Source: Telluria mixta
GTDB lineage: Bacteria > Pseudomonadota > Gammaproteobacteria > Burkholderiales > Burkholderiaceae_D
Reading direction: 5' to 3'
NCBI RefSeq assembly: GCF_029223865.1
Contig: NZ_CP119520.1
Span: 4,154,001-4,218,000 of the forward strand
DNA length: 64,000 nt
Shown here: one piece after another, positions 8,183-15,996 of the stretch
How positions within the stretch are numbered: position 1 is the stretch's first letter
Layout of the letters: each line of letters opens with the position of its first letter
Translations under genes and position numbers: made by a program
The notes under the pieces: generated by a model
The model's input: only the letters and a program-made list of their open reading frames with translations
The model's database searches: none
What the model was told of the DNA's origin: nothing

Positions 8183-11143
8183 ATGCAATTCACATCATCC
8201 GGTCGCTGGAAACTGCCGGGCCTGGCGCAGTCGGCGCTTGACCTGACGTTCCGGACGTTCGCCTACTATCTGATTCCGATCGCGATCGGTGTCGTCTCGA
8301 TCGTTGCCCTCGTGTGCTGGGACAGCCAGTATGTGTCGGGCAGCAGCGATGCGCGCGACATCCGCGTCCTGAAGGAAACGGCGCCGCTGAGCCCGCCCGC
8401 GGCGAACGCGCGCCTGCATGCCGCCGTCCCGGTGTCGTACTTCGACACGCATCTGTCCGAAGCTCCCGTGTGGTTCCGCTTCAGCACGCGGCCGCGTGCG
8501 ACCGGCAGCATCGTCGGCGACGTGATCGAATTCCCGTCGCGCCACGCAGTCGATATTTCCTGCTGGGACGCCGCCACCCTGCAACCGCTCGGCACCGCCA
8601 CGCGCGAGCAAAGCACACCGTATCTGCATCCTTCCAAGGCCGGCTTCGCCCTGCAGCTCACCGATCTGCCGCGCGAGATCCTGTGCCGCGGCACCTTCGC
8701 CGGCCCCGCGCGCGTCAACGTCGTGCAATGGCCGGAGACGCAATTCGACCTGTCCGTCGAGGGCTACCACCGCAAGTCGGGCCTGCTCGACGGCGGCATG
8801 ATCGTGTTGTCGCTGTTCGTCCTGATCACGGCGCTCATCAACCGCCAGCCGCTGTACGTCCTGTTCTCCGGCTGGCTGCTCCTGAACCTGCGCATCGCCG
8901 GGCTGTCGGCCGGCTGGGACATCCAGTGGCTGGGCATGACCGTGCCGCCGCAATGGATGCTGCTGGGCCGCTCGCTGACGATCGCGCTGTACGGCGTGTC
9001 CACGCTCACGCTGTACCAGGCCCTGTTCCGCGAGGAGCTCGTCAAGACGCGCTGGGCGATCCCGCTGCGCATCACGCAATGGGCGTGCATCCCGCTGCTC
9101 GTCGGTGCCGTCACCATGCCGTACGGGACGTTCCTGCCGATGCTGTGGGTCATCATGGCCTTCGGCTTCTCGCTGATGACGCTGGGCCTCGTCTCGATCA
9201 TCATCCGTTCGCGCAACCGCGTGGCGGGCTGGTTCGCGGCGTCGTTCGCGCTGACCTATGTCGCTTCGCTGGCGGAGGTCGTGTCGGCGGCGCTCGGCAT
9301 GCACCAGGTGCTGAACGTGATCAACAGCGTGACCGCGGCGCTCGCATCGAGCCTGCTGGCCGCGCTGGCCGTGGCCGAGCAGATGCGCATCGAAACGCAG
9401 AAGCGCCGCGAAGCCCAGGAAAAGCTGGAGCACGCCTACGAGGCGATGCCCGTCGGCCTGTTCACGCTCGATATGTACGGCAACATCGTGAGCGCCAACC
9501 CGGCCATGCGCAAGATGCTGGGCATCACCGAGATCGTTTCGGGACGCACGTCGTGGAAGCAGTTCTTCGCCGACAGCCTGTGGACGGAACTGCTGGAACA
9601 GGTGCACCTGCGCAGCGACGCCGAGATGCAGATCGCCAGCCGCGACGGCGCCCAGCGCTTCATGGTCAGCGCCACGCTCGCGCGCGGCCGCGTGGAAGCC
9701 GTGCTGCAGGACGTCACCGAGCAATACCAGGCCACCGAGCAACTGCGCTTCATGGCCAACAACGACCCGCTCACCAAGGTCTTCAACCGGCGCGGCATCG
9801 AAAAGATGTTCGAGGGCGCGGCCCAGCTGCTCAACGCGGGCAAGCCGCTGGCGCTGGCCTACATCGATCTCGACCGTTTTAAACTGATCAACGACCTGTT
9901 CGGCCACGCGGCCGGCGATGAAGTGCTGAAGCAGGTGTGCGAACGCATGGAGCTGACCCTCGCCGGCGGCCAGAAGATCGGGCGCGTGGGTGGCGACGAA
10001 TTCGTCATCGTCATGCCGGACACCGCGATCCCGCTGGCGTCGCTGATCTGCCGCGGCATCGTCGACCGCATCGGCGGCACGCCGTACCGCGTGGGCGACA
10101 AGGCGTTCCACGTGCGCGGCTCCGTCGGCCTGATCGAAGTGTCGCCGGGCATGCCGATGAAGGATGCCGTGTCGACCGCCGACCGCGCCTGCCGCGAGGC
10201 GAAGGACGGCCACCACGAAGGTCTCGTCGTGTACGAACGCGGCTCGAACGCGTTCCAGGAGCGTGCCAACGAACTGAACCTGGTCGCGCGCCTGTCCGGT
10301 CCCGACGCCACCGAGGGCATGTTCCTCGAGATGCAGCCGATCATGTCGCTCTCCGCGCCGTACGAATCGCTGAACTTCGAAGTGCTGCTGCGCATGCGCG
10401 AGGCGGACGGCCGCGTGGCCCCGGCCGGTCCCCTGATCGCCGCCGCCGAAAAGAGCGGACGCGCCGGCGTGATCGACCGCTGGGTGCTGTCGACCACGCT
10501 GTCGTGGATCGAGGATAACCTGGAATCGCTGACCAACACGCGCTTCGTGTGCATGAACCTGTCCGGCGCGTCGCTCAACGACGAGCGCTTCGTGCAGGAC
10601 ACGCTGGAAATCCTGGCGCGCTACACGCACGTGGCGAGCCGCCTGTGCATGGAGATCACGGAAAGCGTGGCGCTGCACGACCTGGACAACACGCGCCGCT
10701 TCATCGACCAGGTGCGCAATTTCGGCGTGAAGGTGGCGCTGGACGATTTCGGCGCGGGTTACACGTCGTTCTCGTACCTGAAGGAGCTGCCGGCGGACGT
10801 GCTCAAGATCGACGGCAACTTCATCGTCAACATCAACGCCCACCCGGCCAACGTGGCCATCGTGGAAGCGATCGTCAACCTGGCCGGCAACCTGGGCATG
10901 CGCACGATCGCGGAGTGGGCCGAGGACGCCGCCACGATCCGCACGCTGGCGGAGATCGGCGTCGACTACGTGCAGGGCTATGCTGTGGCGCGCTCGCAGC
11001 CGCCGGAAAAACTGCTGGCCGCGAGTTCATCGGCCAGCTTCATCCAGGGCGACGATGTGCTGCAGCTCGTGCGTACGCTGGGTGCGTCGGCCAACGAGCC
11101 GGAACTCCTCGGGTTTGCGCCGTACGACGAGCACCTGTTTTAA
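8183..11143 (+). CDS. Membrane GGDEF-EAL protein with 7TMR-DISM-like sensor and PAS domain
   Basis: A 986-residue c-di-GMP protein. Order: one N-terminal membrane segment (about 15-40), a periplasmic region, seven membrane segments (about 205-400), a coiled coil (EQMRIETQKRREAQEKLEHA), a PAS domain, a GGDEF domain and an EAL domain. The cyclase motif GGDEF (603-607) is intact. The inhibitory RxxD site expected just before it is absent (AGGQ at that place). The EAL signature reads EVL (733-735), while DDFGAG (854-859) and LKIDGNF are preserved. It could therefore make c-di-GMP without product inhibition and may also degrade it. The ATG at 8183 is preferred over an upstream TTG because it starts just before the first membrane segment. 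Confidence 0.9.
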   Translation: MQFTSSGRWKLPGLAQSALDLTFRTFAYYLIPIAIGVVSIVALVCWDSQYVSGSSDARDIRVLKETAPLSPPAANARLHAAVPVSYFDTHLSEAPVWFRFSTRPRATGSIVGDVIEFPSRHAVDISCWDAATLQPLGTATREQSTPYLHPSKAGFALQLTDLPREILCRGTFAGPARVNVVQWPETQFDLSVEGYHRKSGLLDGGMIVLSLFVLITALINRQPLYVLFSGWLLLNLRIAGLSAGWDIQWLGMTVPPQWMLLGRSLTIALYGVSTLTLYQALFREELVKTRWAIPLRITQWACIPLLVGAVTMPYGTFLPMLWVIMAFGFSLMTLGLVSIIIRSRNRVAGWFAASFALTYVASLAEVVSAALGMHQVLNVINSVTAALASSLLAALAVAEQMRIETQKRREAQEKLEHAYEAMPVGLFTLDMYGNIVSANPAMRKMLGITEIVSGRTSWKQFFADSLWTELLEQVHLRSDAEMQIASRDGAQRFMVSATLARGRVEAVLQDVTEQYQATEQLRFMANNDPLTKVFNRRGIEKMFEGAAQLLNAGKPLALAYIDLDRFKLINDLFGHAAGDEVLKQVCERMELTLAGGQKIGRVGGDEFVIVMPDTAIPLASLICRGIVDRIGGTPYRVGDKAFHVRGSVGLIEVSPGMPMKDAVSTADRACREAKDGHHEGLVVYERGSNAFQERANELNLVARLSGPDATEGMFLEMQPIMSLSAPYESLNFEVLLRMREADGRVAPAGPLIAAAEKSGRAGVIDRWVLSTTLSWIEDNLESLTNTRFVCMNLSGASLNDERFVQDTLEILARYTHVASRLCMEITESVALHDLDNTRRFIDQVRNFGVKVALDDFGAGYTSFSYLKELPADVLKIDGNFIVNINAHPANVAIVEAIVNLAGNLGMRTIAEWAEDAATIRTLAEIGVDYVQGYAVARSQPPEKLLAASSSASFIQGDDVLQLVRTLGASANEPELLGFAPYDEHLF

Positions 11144-11481
11144 TTCAGACCCGCCAGGCGCGGGCGCGCATCGTGCAGCATCAGCATGCGCCGTGCCTCC
11201 TTCAAGGTGGCGATGTCGCGCGCCAGCTTCACCGGCGCCGCGAGATTCGGCTTCTTCCACGCCACGCGCGGCAGCTCGGCCGCGGGCAGCACGTGGCGCT
11301 GCGCCGGCAACGGGCCGGTGTCGCGCGACACGGGCGTAGAGACCGAACCGGACGCGCAGGGCTGGTCCGTCAGCGTGATGTGACCGTTGCTGTCCACACA
11401 TTTGACGATCTCGCCGGCCAGTGCCGGCGCCGCCAGAACCGCGGCGGCGATCATGCTCAGCAGTCTAACTGGGCGTTTCAT
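11140..11481 (-). CDS. DUF4124 secreted protein
   Basis: A 113-residue exported protein. Residues 1-22 are a signal peptide (KRPVRLLSMIAAAVLAAPALA). The mature start EIVKCVDSNGHITLTDQPC is the DUF4124 pattern common in betaproteobacterial periplasmic proteins, with two cysteines that may pair. The rest is basic and unassigned. AGGAGAAC precedes the ATG. Its stop overlaps by 4 bases the stop of the convergent GGDEF/EAL gene. Function unknown. Confidence 0.75.
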   Translation of the reverse strand: MKRPVRLLSMIAAAVLAAPALAGEIVKCVDSNGHITLTDQPCASGSVSTPVSRDTGPLPAQRHVLPAAELPRVAWKKPNLAAPVKLARDIATLKEARRMLMLHDARPRLAGLN

Positions 11482-11543
11482 GATGTTCTCCTGTGCTAGG
11501 TTCCCATCGTGCCCGGTGCGGCCGCCTGCCTCTGTTCGCTGAC

Positions 11544-12497
11544 TCACCCAGTGCGCATGTCCGCTTCCAGCACCGTCGTGACGCGCGTCTCTTCGCGATG
11601 CGCCCGCGCGCACATCACGACGCCCGCGATGAGCAGCATCAGCGCCAGCGCTTCGAGCGGTGCCGGCCAGCGGCCCTCCCACAGGTAGCCGTACAGCGAC
11701 GCGAAGATGGTCTCGAACACGATCATCTGCCCCGTGAGCGCGAGCGGCAGCGCGCGGCTCGCGACATTCCACAAGCCGTTGCCGAGCACGGAACAGAACA
11801 GCGCCATCGCGCCGATGAGGCCAAGGAAGCGCAGCCAGTCCGTGTGCGCGTGGACGAACGTGTCGCCATGAAATGCTGGCACGGCCAGCACGATGGCTTC
11901 GAGGCCCGTGACGACGCCCGTCAGCAGGCTCCAGTCCTGCGCCGACACATGGTCGAGCCGGGCCAGCCAGCGGCTGTTGGTGACGGCATACGCCGTCCAC
12001 GACACGAGTGCGCCAGCTGCGCACAGCAGGCCCGTCAACGAGCCCCAGCCGGACGTTACCAGCGATTGCCAGCTGATGCAGAGGAGCCCGGCCGTGCTGC
12101 AGGCCAGCGAGGGAAGCAGCTCGCGCAAGGTGGGAGAATGCCGCTCGCGGCTGCCGACGAGCGTGACGGCAAGCGGCAGCAGGCCGATCACGAAGGCGGT
12201 CATCGCGACGCCCCCGGTCTGCACCGCCTTGGCCAGCAGCACGTAGTACAGGATGTTGCCGATGAAGCTGAGCCAGGCGAGGGCTCGCCACTCGCGCCAC
12301 CCGAGCGCGCCCTTCAGCCGGCGCCAGGACGGCGCCACGAGCACGGCGGCGACGAGCCCGTAGGCAAGATAGCGCCCGGCGGACAATTGCAGCGGCGGAA
12401 AATCGGCGGCCAGCCTGGGTGCGAGGAAGACGAGGCCCCAGAACGCGCCGGCGACGATGCCGGCCGCGATGCCGAGGAGGGTTTTGTTCGTGGTCAC
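11544..12497 (-). CDS. EamA-family (DMT) transporter
   Basis: A 317-residue integral membrane protein with two EamA repeats and about ten membrane segments, for example GIAAGIVAGAFWGLVFLAP at the start and MIVFETIFASLYGYLWEGRW in the second half. Family members export amino acids or other small metabolites; the substrate here is unknown. A GTG start is chosen because CTGGAG lies 8 bases upstream. An ATG ten codons earlier has no ribosome-binding site. The DUF4124 gene follows 62 bases downstream in the same direction. Confidence 0.82.
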   Translation of the reverse strand: MTTNKTLLGIAAGIVAGAFWGLVFLAPRLAADFPPLQLSAGRYLAYGLVAAVLVAPSWRRLKGALGWREWRALAWLSFIGNILYYVLLAKAVQTGGVAMTAFVIGLLPLAVTLVGSRERHSPTLRELLPSLACSTAGLLCISWQSLVTSGWGSLTGLLCAAGALVSWTAYAVTNSRWLARLDHVSAQDWSLLTGVVTGLEAIVLAVPAFHGDTFVHAHTDWLRFLGLIGAMALFCSVLGNGLWNVASRALPLALTGQMIVFETIFASLYGYLWEGRWPAPLEALALMLLIAGVVMCARAHREETRVTTVLEADMRTG

Positions 12498-12586
12498 GGG
12501 GATGCTCCAGATGCGGAAAGCATCCATTGTCGGGGGAGGGAGGAGGGGAGTCTTGGCGGGAACTACTGGCGATTTGACCGGGTCTC

Positions 12587-12712
12587 TCAGCAGACGCCGC
12601 CTTTTGCGAATTCTTTCAGTCCGTAGCCGATCAGTTGCCCGGCGAGGCAGACGGCTACGATCAGGAAGGCGATGATGGCCAGTAAAACGGTTGCGATCTT
12701 TTTTGCTCTCAT
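12587..12712 (-). CDS. Small single-pass membrane protein (41 aa)
   Basis: A 41-residue ORF: a positively charged start MRAKKIA, a hydrophobic segment TVLLAIIAFLIVAVCLAGQL, then a short polar tail ending GGVC. This is a clean N-in single-pass or lipid-facing peptide pattern. AGGA lies only one base before the ATG, which is too close to be ideal, so the start or its reality is not certain. It lies upstream of the EamA gene in the same direction. No family recognised. Confidence 0.5.
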   Translation of the reverse strand: MRAKKIATVLLAIIAFLIVAVCLAGQLIGYGLKEFAKGGVC

Positions 12713-12973
12713 TCCTGACAGTTGCGTTCGGTCTTTACTTGTCGCGAGGATAGCATTTTTCGTACACTCGACTTAGCGGTGTCCCGCTGTCGGCCAGAAG
12801 TGGACTGTTGAAGGTGAGAATGAGCTACCCTGGGAAATTGTATTGTTCTCTGCGTCTGGGTACAGGCCGGAGCGAGATGATGCGTTCTTACGTTACCCGC
12901 TCGCAGCTCGCATTGTTGGGGTGTGAGTTCATTAAAGAACGCTATATTCACAACGTCCAAACCGGAGGCAACG

Positions 12974-13168
12974 ATGACCATAAAAGTCTACCGCTTCGCC
13001 CAGCACCCAATCAACAATGACGAGTCATTGTCGGGTGGCTACGCAACGATGGAGTTCATTGTCCTTAACAAGCTGACTGCCATACCGGACAGCGAGATGG
13101 ACGTTGATCCGACGCATGTCGACCAGGAAGGGCGCTACCTAGGACTGAACAGCAGCCGCCCCAAGTGA
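12974..13168 (+). CDS. Hypothetical protein (64 aa)
   Basis: A 64-residue ORF starting MTIKVYRFAQHP with GGAGG well placed before the ATG. The sequence SGGYATMEFIVLNKLTAIPDSEMDVD suggests a small alpha/beta protein, but no family is recognised. The local base composition is clearly lower in GC than the surrounding genes. It opens a group of three orphan ORFs that precede VapBC. The next ORF begins one base after its stop. Confidence 0.55.
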   Translation: MTIKVYRFAQHPINNDESLSGGYATMEFIVLNKLTAIPDSEMDVDPTHVDQEGRYLGLNSSRPK

Positions 13169-13169
13169 T

Positions 13170-13469
13170 ATGCGTGCCATGCCTGCCCTTCTGCGAACTT
13201 CGCAATCGGCCAAGACCGGACGTCTAATCTGTCAGCTCAAGGCGCAATCTGTGTATCAAACCCAACGATTTATGCGTCGGCATCAAGACGCTGACGACAA
13301 CATCGATGCGTTGCGGCGGTTTCTTGAGAAGGCGCCAGGTGTGGCGAACATCTCAACCCTGGAAGCCCACCGGAAGGGTGGGTATCAGGCAGGATTCGAT
13401 TTGGTGCCAAACTGCATTGATGCATTCATTGCCGAGCTTTACAACAGCGGCTGGATGACGGTGATGTGA
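13170..13469 (+). CDS. Hypothetical protein (99 aa or shorter)
   Basis: A 99-residue ORF directly after the previous one. The second half looks like a folded domain (DNIDALRRFLEKAPGVANI and GGYQAGFDLVPNCIDAFIAEL). The first 34 residues are basic and low in pattern, so an internal ATG at 13272 may be the true start. No ribosome-binding site decides the matter. No family recognised; composition is lower in GC than the chromosome around it. Confidence 0.45.
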   Translation: MRAMPALLRTSQSAKTGRLICQLKAQSVYQTQRFMRRHQDADDNIDALRRFLEKAPGVANISTLEAHRKGGYQAGFDLVPNCIDAFIAELYNSGWMTVM

Positions 13470-13505
13470 AGGTCTGCAATGGGGCGTAAGCCGCCTGTCG
13501 TGACA

Positions 13506-13525
13506 GTCAAGGAGTTTTCCTTGAC
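13506..13525. repeat. Perfect hairpin GTCAAGGA-GTTT-TCCTTGAC
   Basis: Perfect 8-bp arms with a 4-base loop in the 122-base gap between two orphan ORFs. No T-run follows, so it does not look like an intrinsic terminator. It could be an operator or an RNA structure in the leader of the downstream 87-residue ORF. Confidence 0.5.
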
Positions 13526-13591
13526 GGCAACCTGCTATCCTGAGCTGAACGGCCGAGATCGGCCAGGAGCGGACCTAACATAAGGTTTCCC

Positions 13592-13855
13592 ATGGGGCAA
13601 AGAAAAGAACTCGATGAGCTACAAGAAATCGCCCGCGTAGCAACGTACGAGGCACTTAAGGAATTTCAGCAGCTACCTGCCGAATGGCAGACAGGCCTTA
13701 CCTTGGGAGCTGGCCTCGACGATGTATATGGCGTTTTCGAGCTTTACGTAGCAGGAGCGCGACCGGAAGATGCGATAGTCATCAGTTCGGCCCGCGTCCA
13801 TAGAGAAACCAGATCAGTTGAGGTAACGATTTCCAACCTCAGGAAGATTGGCTAA
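13592..13855 (+). CDS. Hypothetical protein (87 aa)
   Basis: An 87-residue ORF with AAGG before the ATG. It starts with a helix (ELDELQEIARVATYEALKEF) and ends with a beta pattern (YGVFELYVAG, AIVISSARVHRETRSVEVTI). No family recognised. It is part of the lower-GC patch. The sequence before it (TCGGCCAGGAGCGGAC) resembles one found in the non-coding stretch upstream of the 64-residue ORF. Confidence 0.55.
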   Translation: MGQRKELDELQEIARVATYEALKEFQQLPAEWQTGLTLGAGLDDVYGVFELYVAGARPEDAIVISSARVHRETRSVEVTISNLRKIG

Positions 13856-13960
13856 CGTCCGGTATGGGTCGGTTCCGGCCTGTCGTGCCCGTCCAGGCTC
13901 GCTTGTGAAGATGCGCCTCTGATGCACAATGTCTCCATCTTTGATGCCCGGAGGAGATCG

Positions 13961-14164
13961 ATGCGAACCACAGTGACAATTGACGACGCGCTGTACGAGA
14001 AAGCGTTGGAAATGGCGGATCCGGACATGGACAAGGCCGACCTGTTTCGGGAAGCAATCAAAACCTTTGTGCGCGTCCAGGCCGCGCGGCGACTTGCCAG
14101 TCTTGGCGGGACGGCGCCCGATATGGCGGACATACCCCGCCGGTCGGGCGGGCCGGAGGAATGA
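13961..14164 (+). CDS. vapB: VapB-type antitoxin
   Basis: A 67-residue type II antitoxin. The N-terminal ribbon-helix-helix shows [19 protein letters not shown] and the second helix [18 protein letters not shown], which bind operator DNA as a dimer; the C-terminal tail ending RRSGGPEE would wrap around the toxin. GGAGGAG precedes the ATG. Its stop overlaps the start of vapC in ATGA, so translation is coupled, as is usual for such pairs. Autoregulation by the VapBC complex is expected from the family. Confidence 0.88.
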   Translation: MRTTVTIDDALYEKALEMADPDMDKADLFREAIKTFVRVQAARRLASLGGTAPDMADIPRRSGGPEE

Positions 14165-14544
14165 ATGATGTCCTGGTCGATACCTCGGTATGGGTAGACC
14201 ACATCCGCAATCGCAACGAGGATCTGGTCAGCCTGTTGACGCTGGACCGGGTCTTGTCCCATCCGTTGATCGTGACCGAGCTCGCGTGCGGCACGCCGCC
14301 GACGCCGCGGTCCCGTGCGCTGGCAGATATCGCGACATTGCCTCAGGCGCGTCAGGCGGCGCTGGAAGAGGTCCGGGGTTTCATCGAGCGCGAGCAGTTG
14401 TATGGTCTGGGATGCGGCGTGGTCGGCCTGGCTCTGCTGGCGTCGACGCTGCTCACGCCAGGAGCGCGCTTGTGGTCGCTGGACAGGCGCCTGGCACAGT
14501 TGGCGCAACGGTTCGGCGCTGCTTTTCTGCCGGCGCTTCAATAG
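14161..14544 (+). CDS. vapC: VapC-type PIN-domain toxin, one catalytic Asp replaced
   Basis: A 127-residue PIN protein that would cleave RNA (often tRNA) when free of VapB. Asp7 in [10 protein letters not shown], Glu40 in VTELACG and Asp108 in LWSLDRRL match the metal site. The third acidic residue, usually in a GWVDAHLLA-like helix, is not present: here the helix reads [10 protein letters not shown] with Gly89 at the expected place. This may weaken or abolish nuclease activity (inference). It overlaps vapB by 4 bases. Confidence 0.85.
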   Translation: MNDVLVDTSVWVDHIRNRNEDLVSLLTLDRVLSHPLIVTELACGTPPTPRSRALADIATLPQARQAALEEVRGFIEREQLYGLGCGVVGLALLASTLLTPGARLWSLDRRLAQLAQRFGAAFLPALQ

Positions 14545-14577
14545 GTGTTCAAAACGCCAGCCTTCGGCCGGCTGCTT

Positions 14578-15030
14578 TCATTTCTTGCGGTGAAACCGTT
14601 GCGCCCCCACCGGCTTCCCGGCCGCGTACTCGATCAATTCGATATGTTGGGTGTCGTAGATCAGCGGGTAATTGATCCTCACGGCCGAGCTGCCGCTGCC
14701 GCAGGTGCCGCCATCCAGCTGCAGCAGATACGTCGGTATGCTGCCTTTGAACCCGGCGATGAATTTCGTGCCGCGCGCATTCGTGTACACCGTGCCCGGC
14801 CTTTCCTGTTGTACCGCGAATTGCCGCACGCACTTCGGCACCGATTTGTCCCGCCCGTGCCACGAGATGGTGTCGCCCTTTACCGTGAGGTTCGTGTAGG
14901 GCGATGCCGCCTGATCGTCCGCGAGCCAGCGTCCGGCAAAAGGCACCGGCTCCGCGAGGACGGATGCACTGCAGCCGAGTCCGGCCACGACTGCAATGAG
15001 CCGCGCGAGACACATCACACGCTCAGTCAT
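14578..15030 (-). CDS. Hypothetical secreted protein (150 aa)
   Basis: A 150-residue protein with an N-terminal signal peptide (CLARLIAVVAGLGCSASVLA). The mature part begins EPVPFAGRWLADDQ, a lipocalin-like FxGxW opening, and has several cysteines (KCVRQF, GTCGSG). No family is recognised with certainty. The ATG at 15030 overlaps the end of the upstream AraC gene; an in-frame ATG at 15015 is also possible. The overlap suggests the two genes are translated from one message. Confidence 0.65.
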   Translation of the reverse strand: MTERVMCLARLIAVVAGLGCSASVLAEPVPFAGRWLADDQAASPYTNLTVKGDTISWHGRDKSVPKCVRQFAVQQERPGTVYTNARGTKFIAGFKGSIPTYLLQLDGGTCGSGSSAVRINYPLIYDTQHIELIEYAAGKPVGAQRFHRKK

Positions 15031-15751
15031 TGCGCTGAGCCCGCCGATACGCCCCAGGCGTCATCCCCGTCACATCCCTGAGCGCCCGCGTCAACGCGCT
15101 CTGGTCCGAAAACCCGGCCGCCAGCGCGATGTCGGCGATGGAGCGCGACGTGTCGGCCAGCCACGCTTGCGCGCGCGCCAGGCGCACGTCGCGCAGCCAC
15201 GCGTGCGGGCTCGTGTCCAGCTCGGCGCGGAACAGGGCATGCAGACGGCTGACGGACAGGCCCGCGCAGCGCGCCATCGAGTCCGTCGTCCAGGCGAGGC
15301 CGGGCTCCGCTTCGACCCGGGCCATGAGCGCGGCGAGGCGGGAAGCGGGGCGGGGTGCGTCCAGCGCGATGGTGTCGAGCAGCAGCGGCATCCAGCCCCG
15401 CAGCAGGCCTCGGTCGAACGCCTGTGTGCGCATCATGCCCATGAATTCGACCAGCTTGCGCGCGCCCGGGCCGAGCGTCATGAACGGGCGGTCCAGCATG
15501 CGGTCCCAGGCCGGGTGCGACATGGCGTCCGGTTCGACGTCCAGGATCAGCGACCGGTTGGCCCCGATGCCGCACTGGGCGTGCCAGGCGTTCGGCGCGA
15601 CGCAGGCGGCGCGCAGCGGGTCGAGCCGTTGCTGGCGGCCTTCGATGTCGAGCAGCACGGCGCCGCTCACGGGCAGCACCAGCTGGGCGAATACGTGGCG
15701 GTCGGCGACGATGTCGGCGCCGTAGGTGCGCAGGTGGAGGTCGGTATCCAT
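15023..15751 (-). CDS. AraC-family transcriptional regulator
   Basis: A 242-residue AraC regulator. The N-terminal half is a cupin-like sensing domain (FAQLVLPVSGAVLLDIEGRQQ). The C-terminal half carries two helix-turn-helix units: MARCAGLSVSRLHALFRAEL with PHAWLRDVRLARAQAWL, then SIADIALAAGFSDQSALTRA and TGMTPGAYR. The effector is unknown. The start used here follows TCGGTATCC poorly but begins the cupin fold. The secreted-protein gene overlaps its 3' end. Confidence 0.82.
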   Translation of the reverse strand: MDTDLHLRTYGADIVADRHVFAQLVLPVSGAVLLDIEGRQQRLDPLRAACVAPNAWHAQCGIGANRSLILDVEPDAMSHPAWDRMLDRPFMTLGPGARKLVEFMGMMRTQAFDRGLLRGWMPLLLDTIALDAPRPASRLAALMARVEAEPGLAWTTDSMARCAGLSVSRLHALFRAELDTSPHAWLRDVRLARAQAWLADTSRSIADIALAAGFSDQSALTRALRDVTGMTPGAYRRAQRND

Positions 15752-15856
15752 GGCGGGCAGTCTATCAGTGATTGTCCGACGAGGCCTACAAGTCGACGGG
15801 AAAAATATGAGGCAAGTGACCCCTTGCAGGCGCGGCCGCCGTCCCAATTTGTCATC

Positions 15857-15954
15857 CTGATTCAGCGCCTTCGGGCGCAGGTCTCCTCTGTCTCCTCCAA
15901 GTGCAAACTTGGATTTACCGCCTGGCGCAGCGATGCGCAGGCGGTTTCTTTTTT
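15857..15954 (+). ncRNA. Candidate small RNA ending in an intrinsic terminator
   Basis: In the 245-base gap between two minus-strand genes the plus strand holds three successive hairpins and no ORF. They are GCGCC-TTCG-GGCGC (15865-15878), TCCAAGT-GCAA-ACTTGGA (15896-15913) and a terminator with T-run. The unpaired stretch between the first two is pyrimidine-rich (TCTCCTCTGTCTCC), able to pair with Shine-Dalgarno sequences. The layout resembles Hfq-type regulatory RNAs and should be compared with the Rfam betaproteobacterial toxic small RNA family; the match is not verified. The 5' end is estimated from a weak TTGCAG box at 15824. Confidence 0.6.
15917..15954 (+). terminator. Intrinsic terminator of the candidate small RNA
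   Basis: ACCGCCTG pairs with CAGGCGGT, extended inside by CGCA/TGCG around a GCGA loop, and is followed by TTTCTTTTTT. No plus-strand gene lies upstream within reach. Confidence 0.9.
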
Positions 15955-15996
15955 CTGCGCCCGGCCAGCCTGTCCGGGCGCGGTGCGGCGGCTGCG

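Noticed and set aside
8195..10843. Very long open frame (882 codons) antisense to the GGDEF/EAL gene
   Set aside because: High-GC codon bias creates such frames; the translation is His/Arg/Gln-rich and no motif is present. The sense strand has full domain signatures.
11482..12300. Upstream extension of the DUF4124 frame to 12300
   Set aside because: The added part is antisense-frame sequence inside the EamA gene; the signal peptide and AGGAG place the start at 11481.
12709..12981. A 90-codon minus-strand frame whose stop overlaps the 41-residue ORF start
   Set aside because: It lies antisense to the start region of the 64-residue ORF, has no site before its start and no recognisable pattern. 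The overlap is probably chance.
12808..13020. A 70-codon plus-strand frame overlapping the 64-residue ORF
   Set aside because: The overlapping frame has a GGAGG site directly before its ATG, while this one has none.
13470..13960. Orphan ORF spacers as integron attC sites
   Set aside because: One sequence fits RYYYAAC, but no matching GTTRRRY core was found at the right place and no integrase is present.
15820..15996. Hairpins at 15.86 kb as a tRNA gene
   Set aside because: No acceptor stem, no T-loop GTTCGA pattern and no CCA end; the hairpins do not form a cloverleaf.
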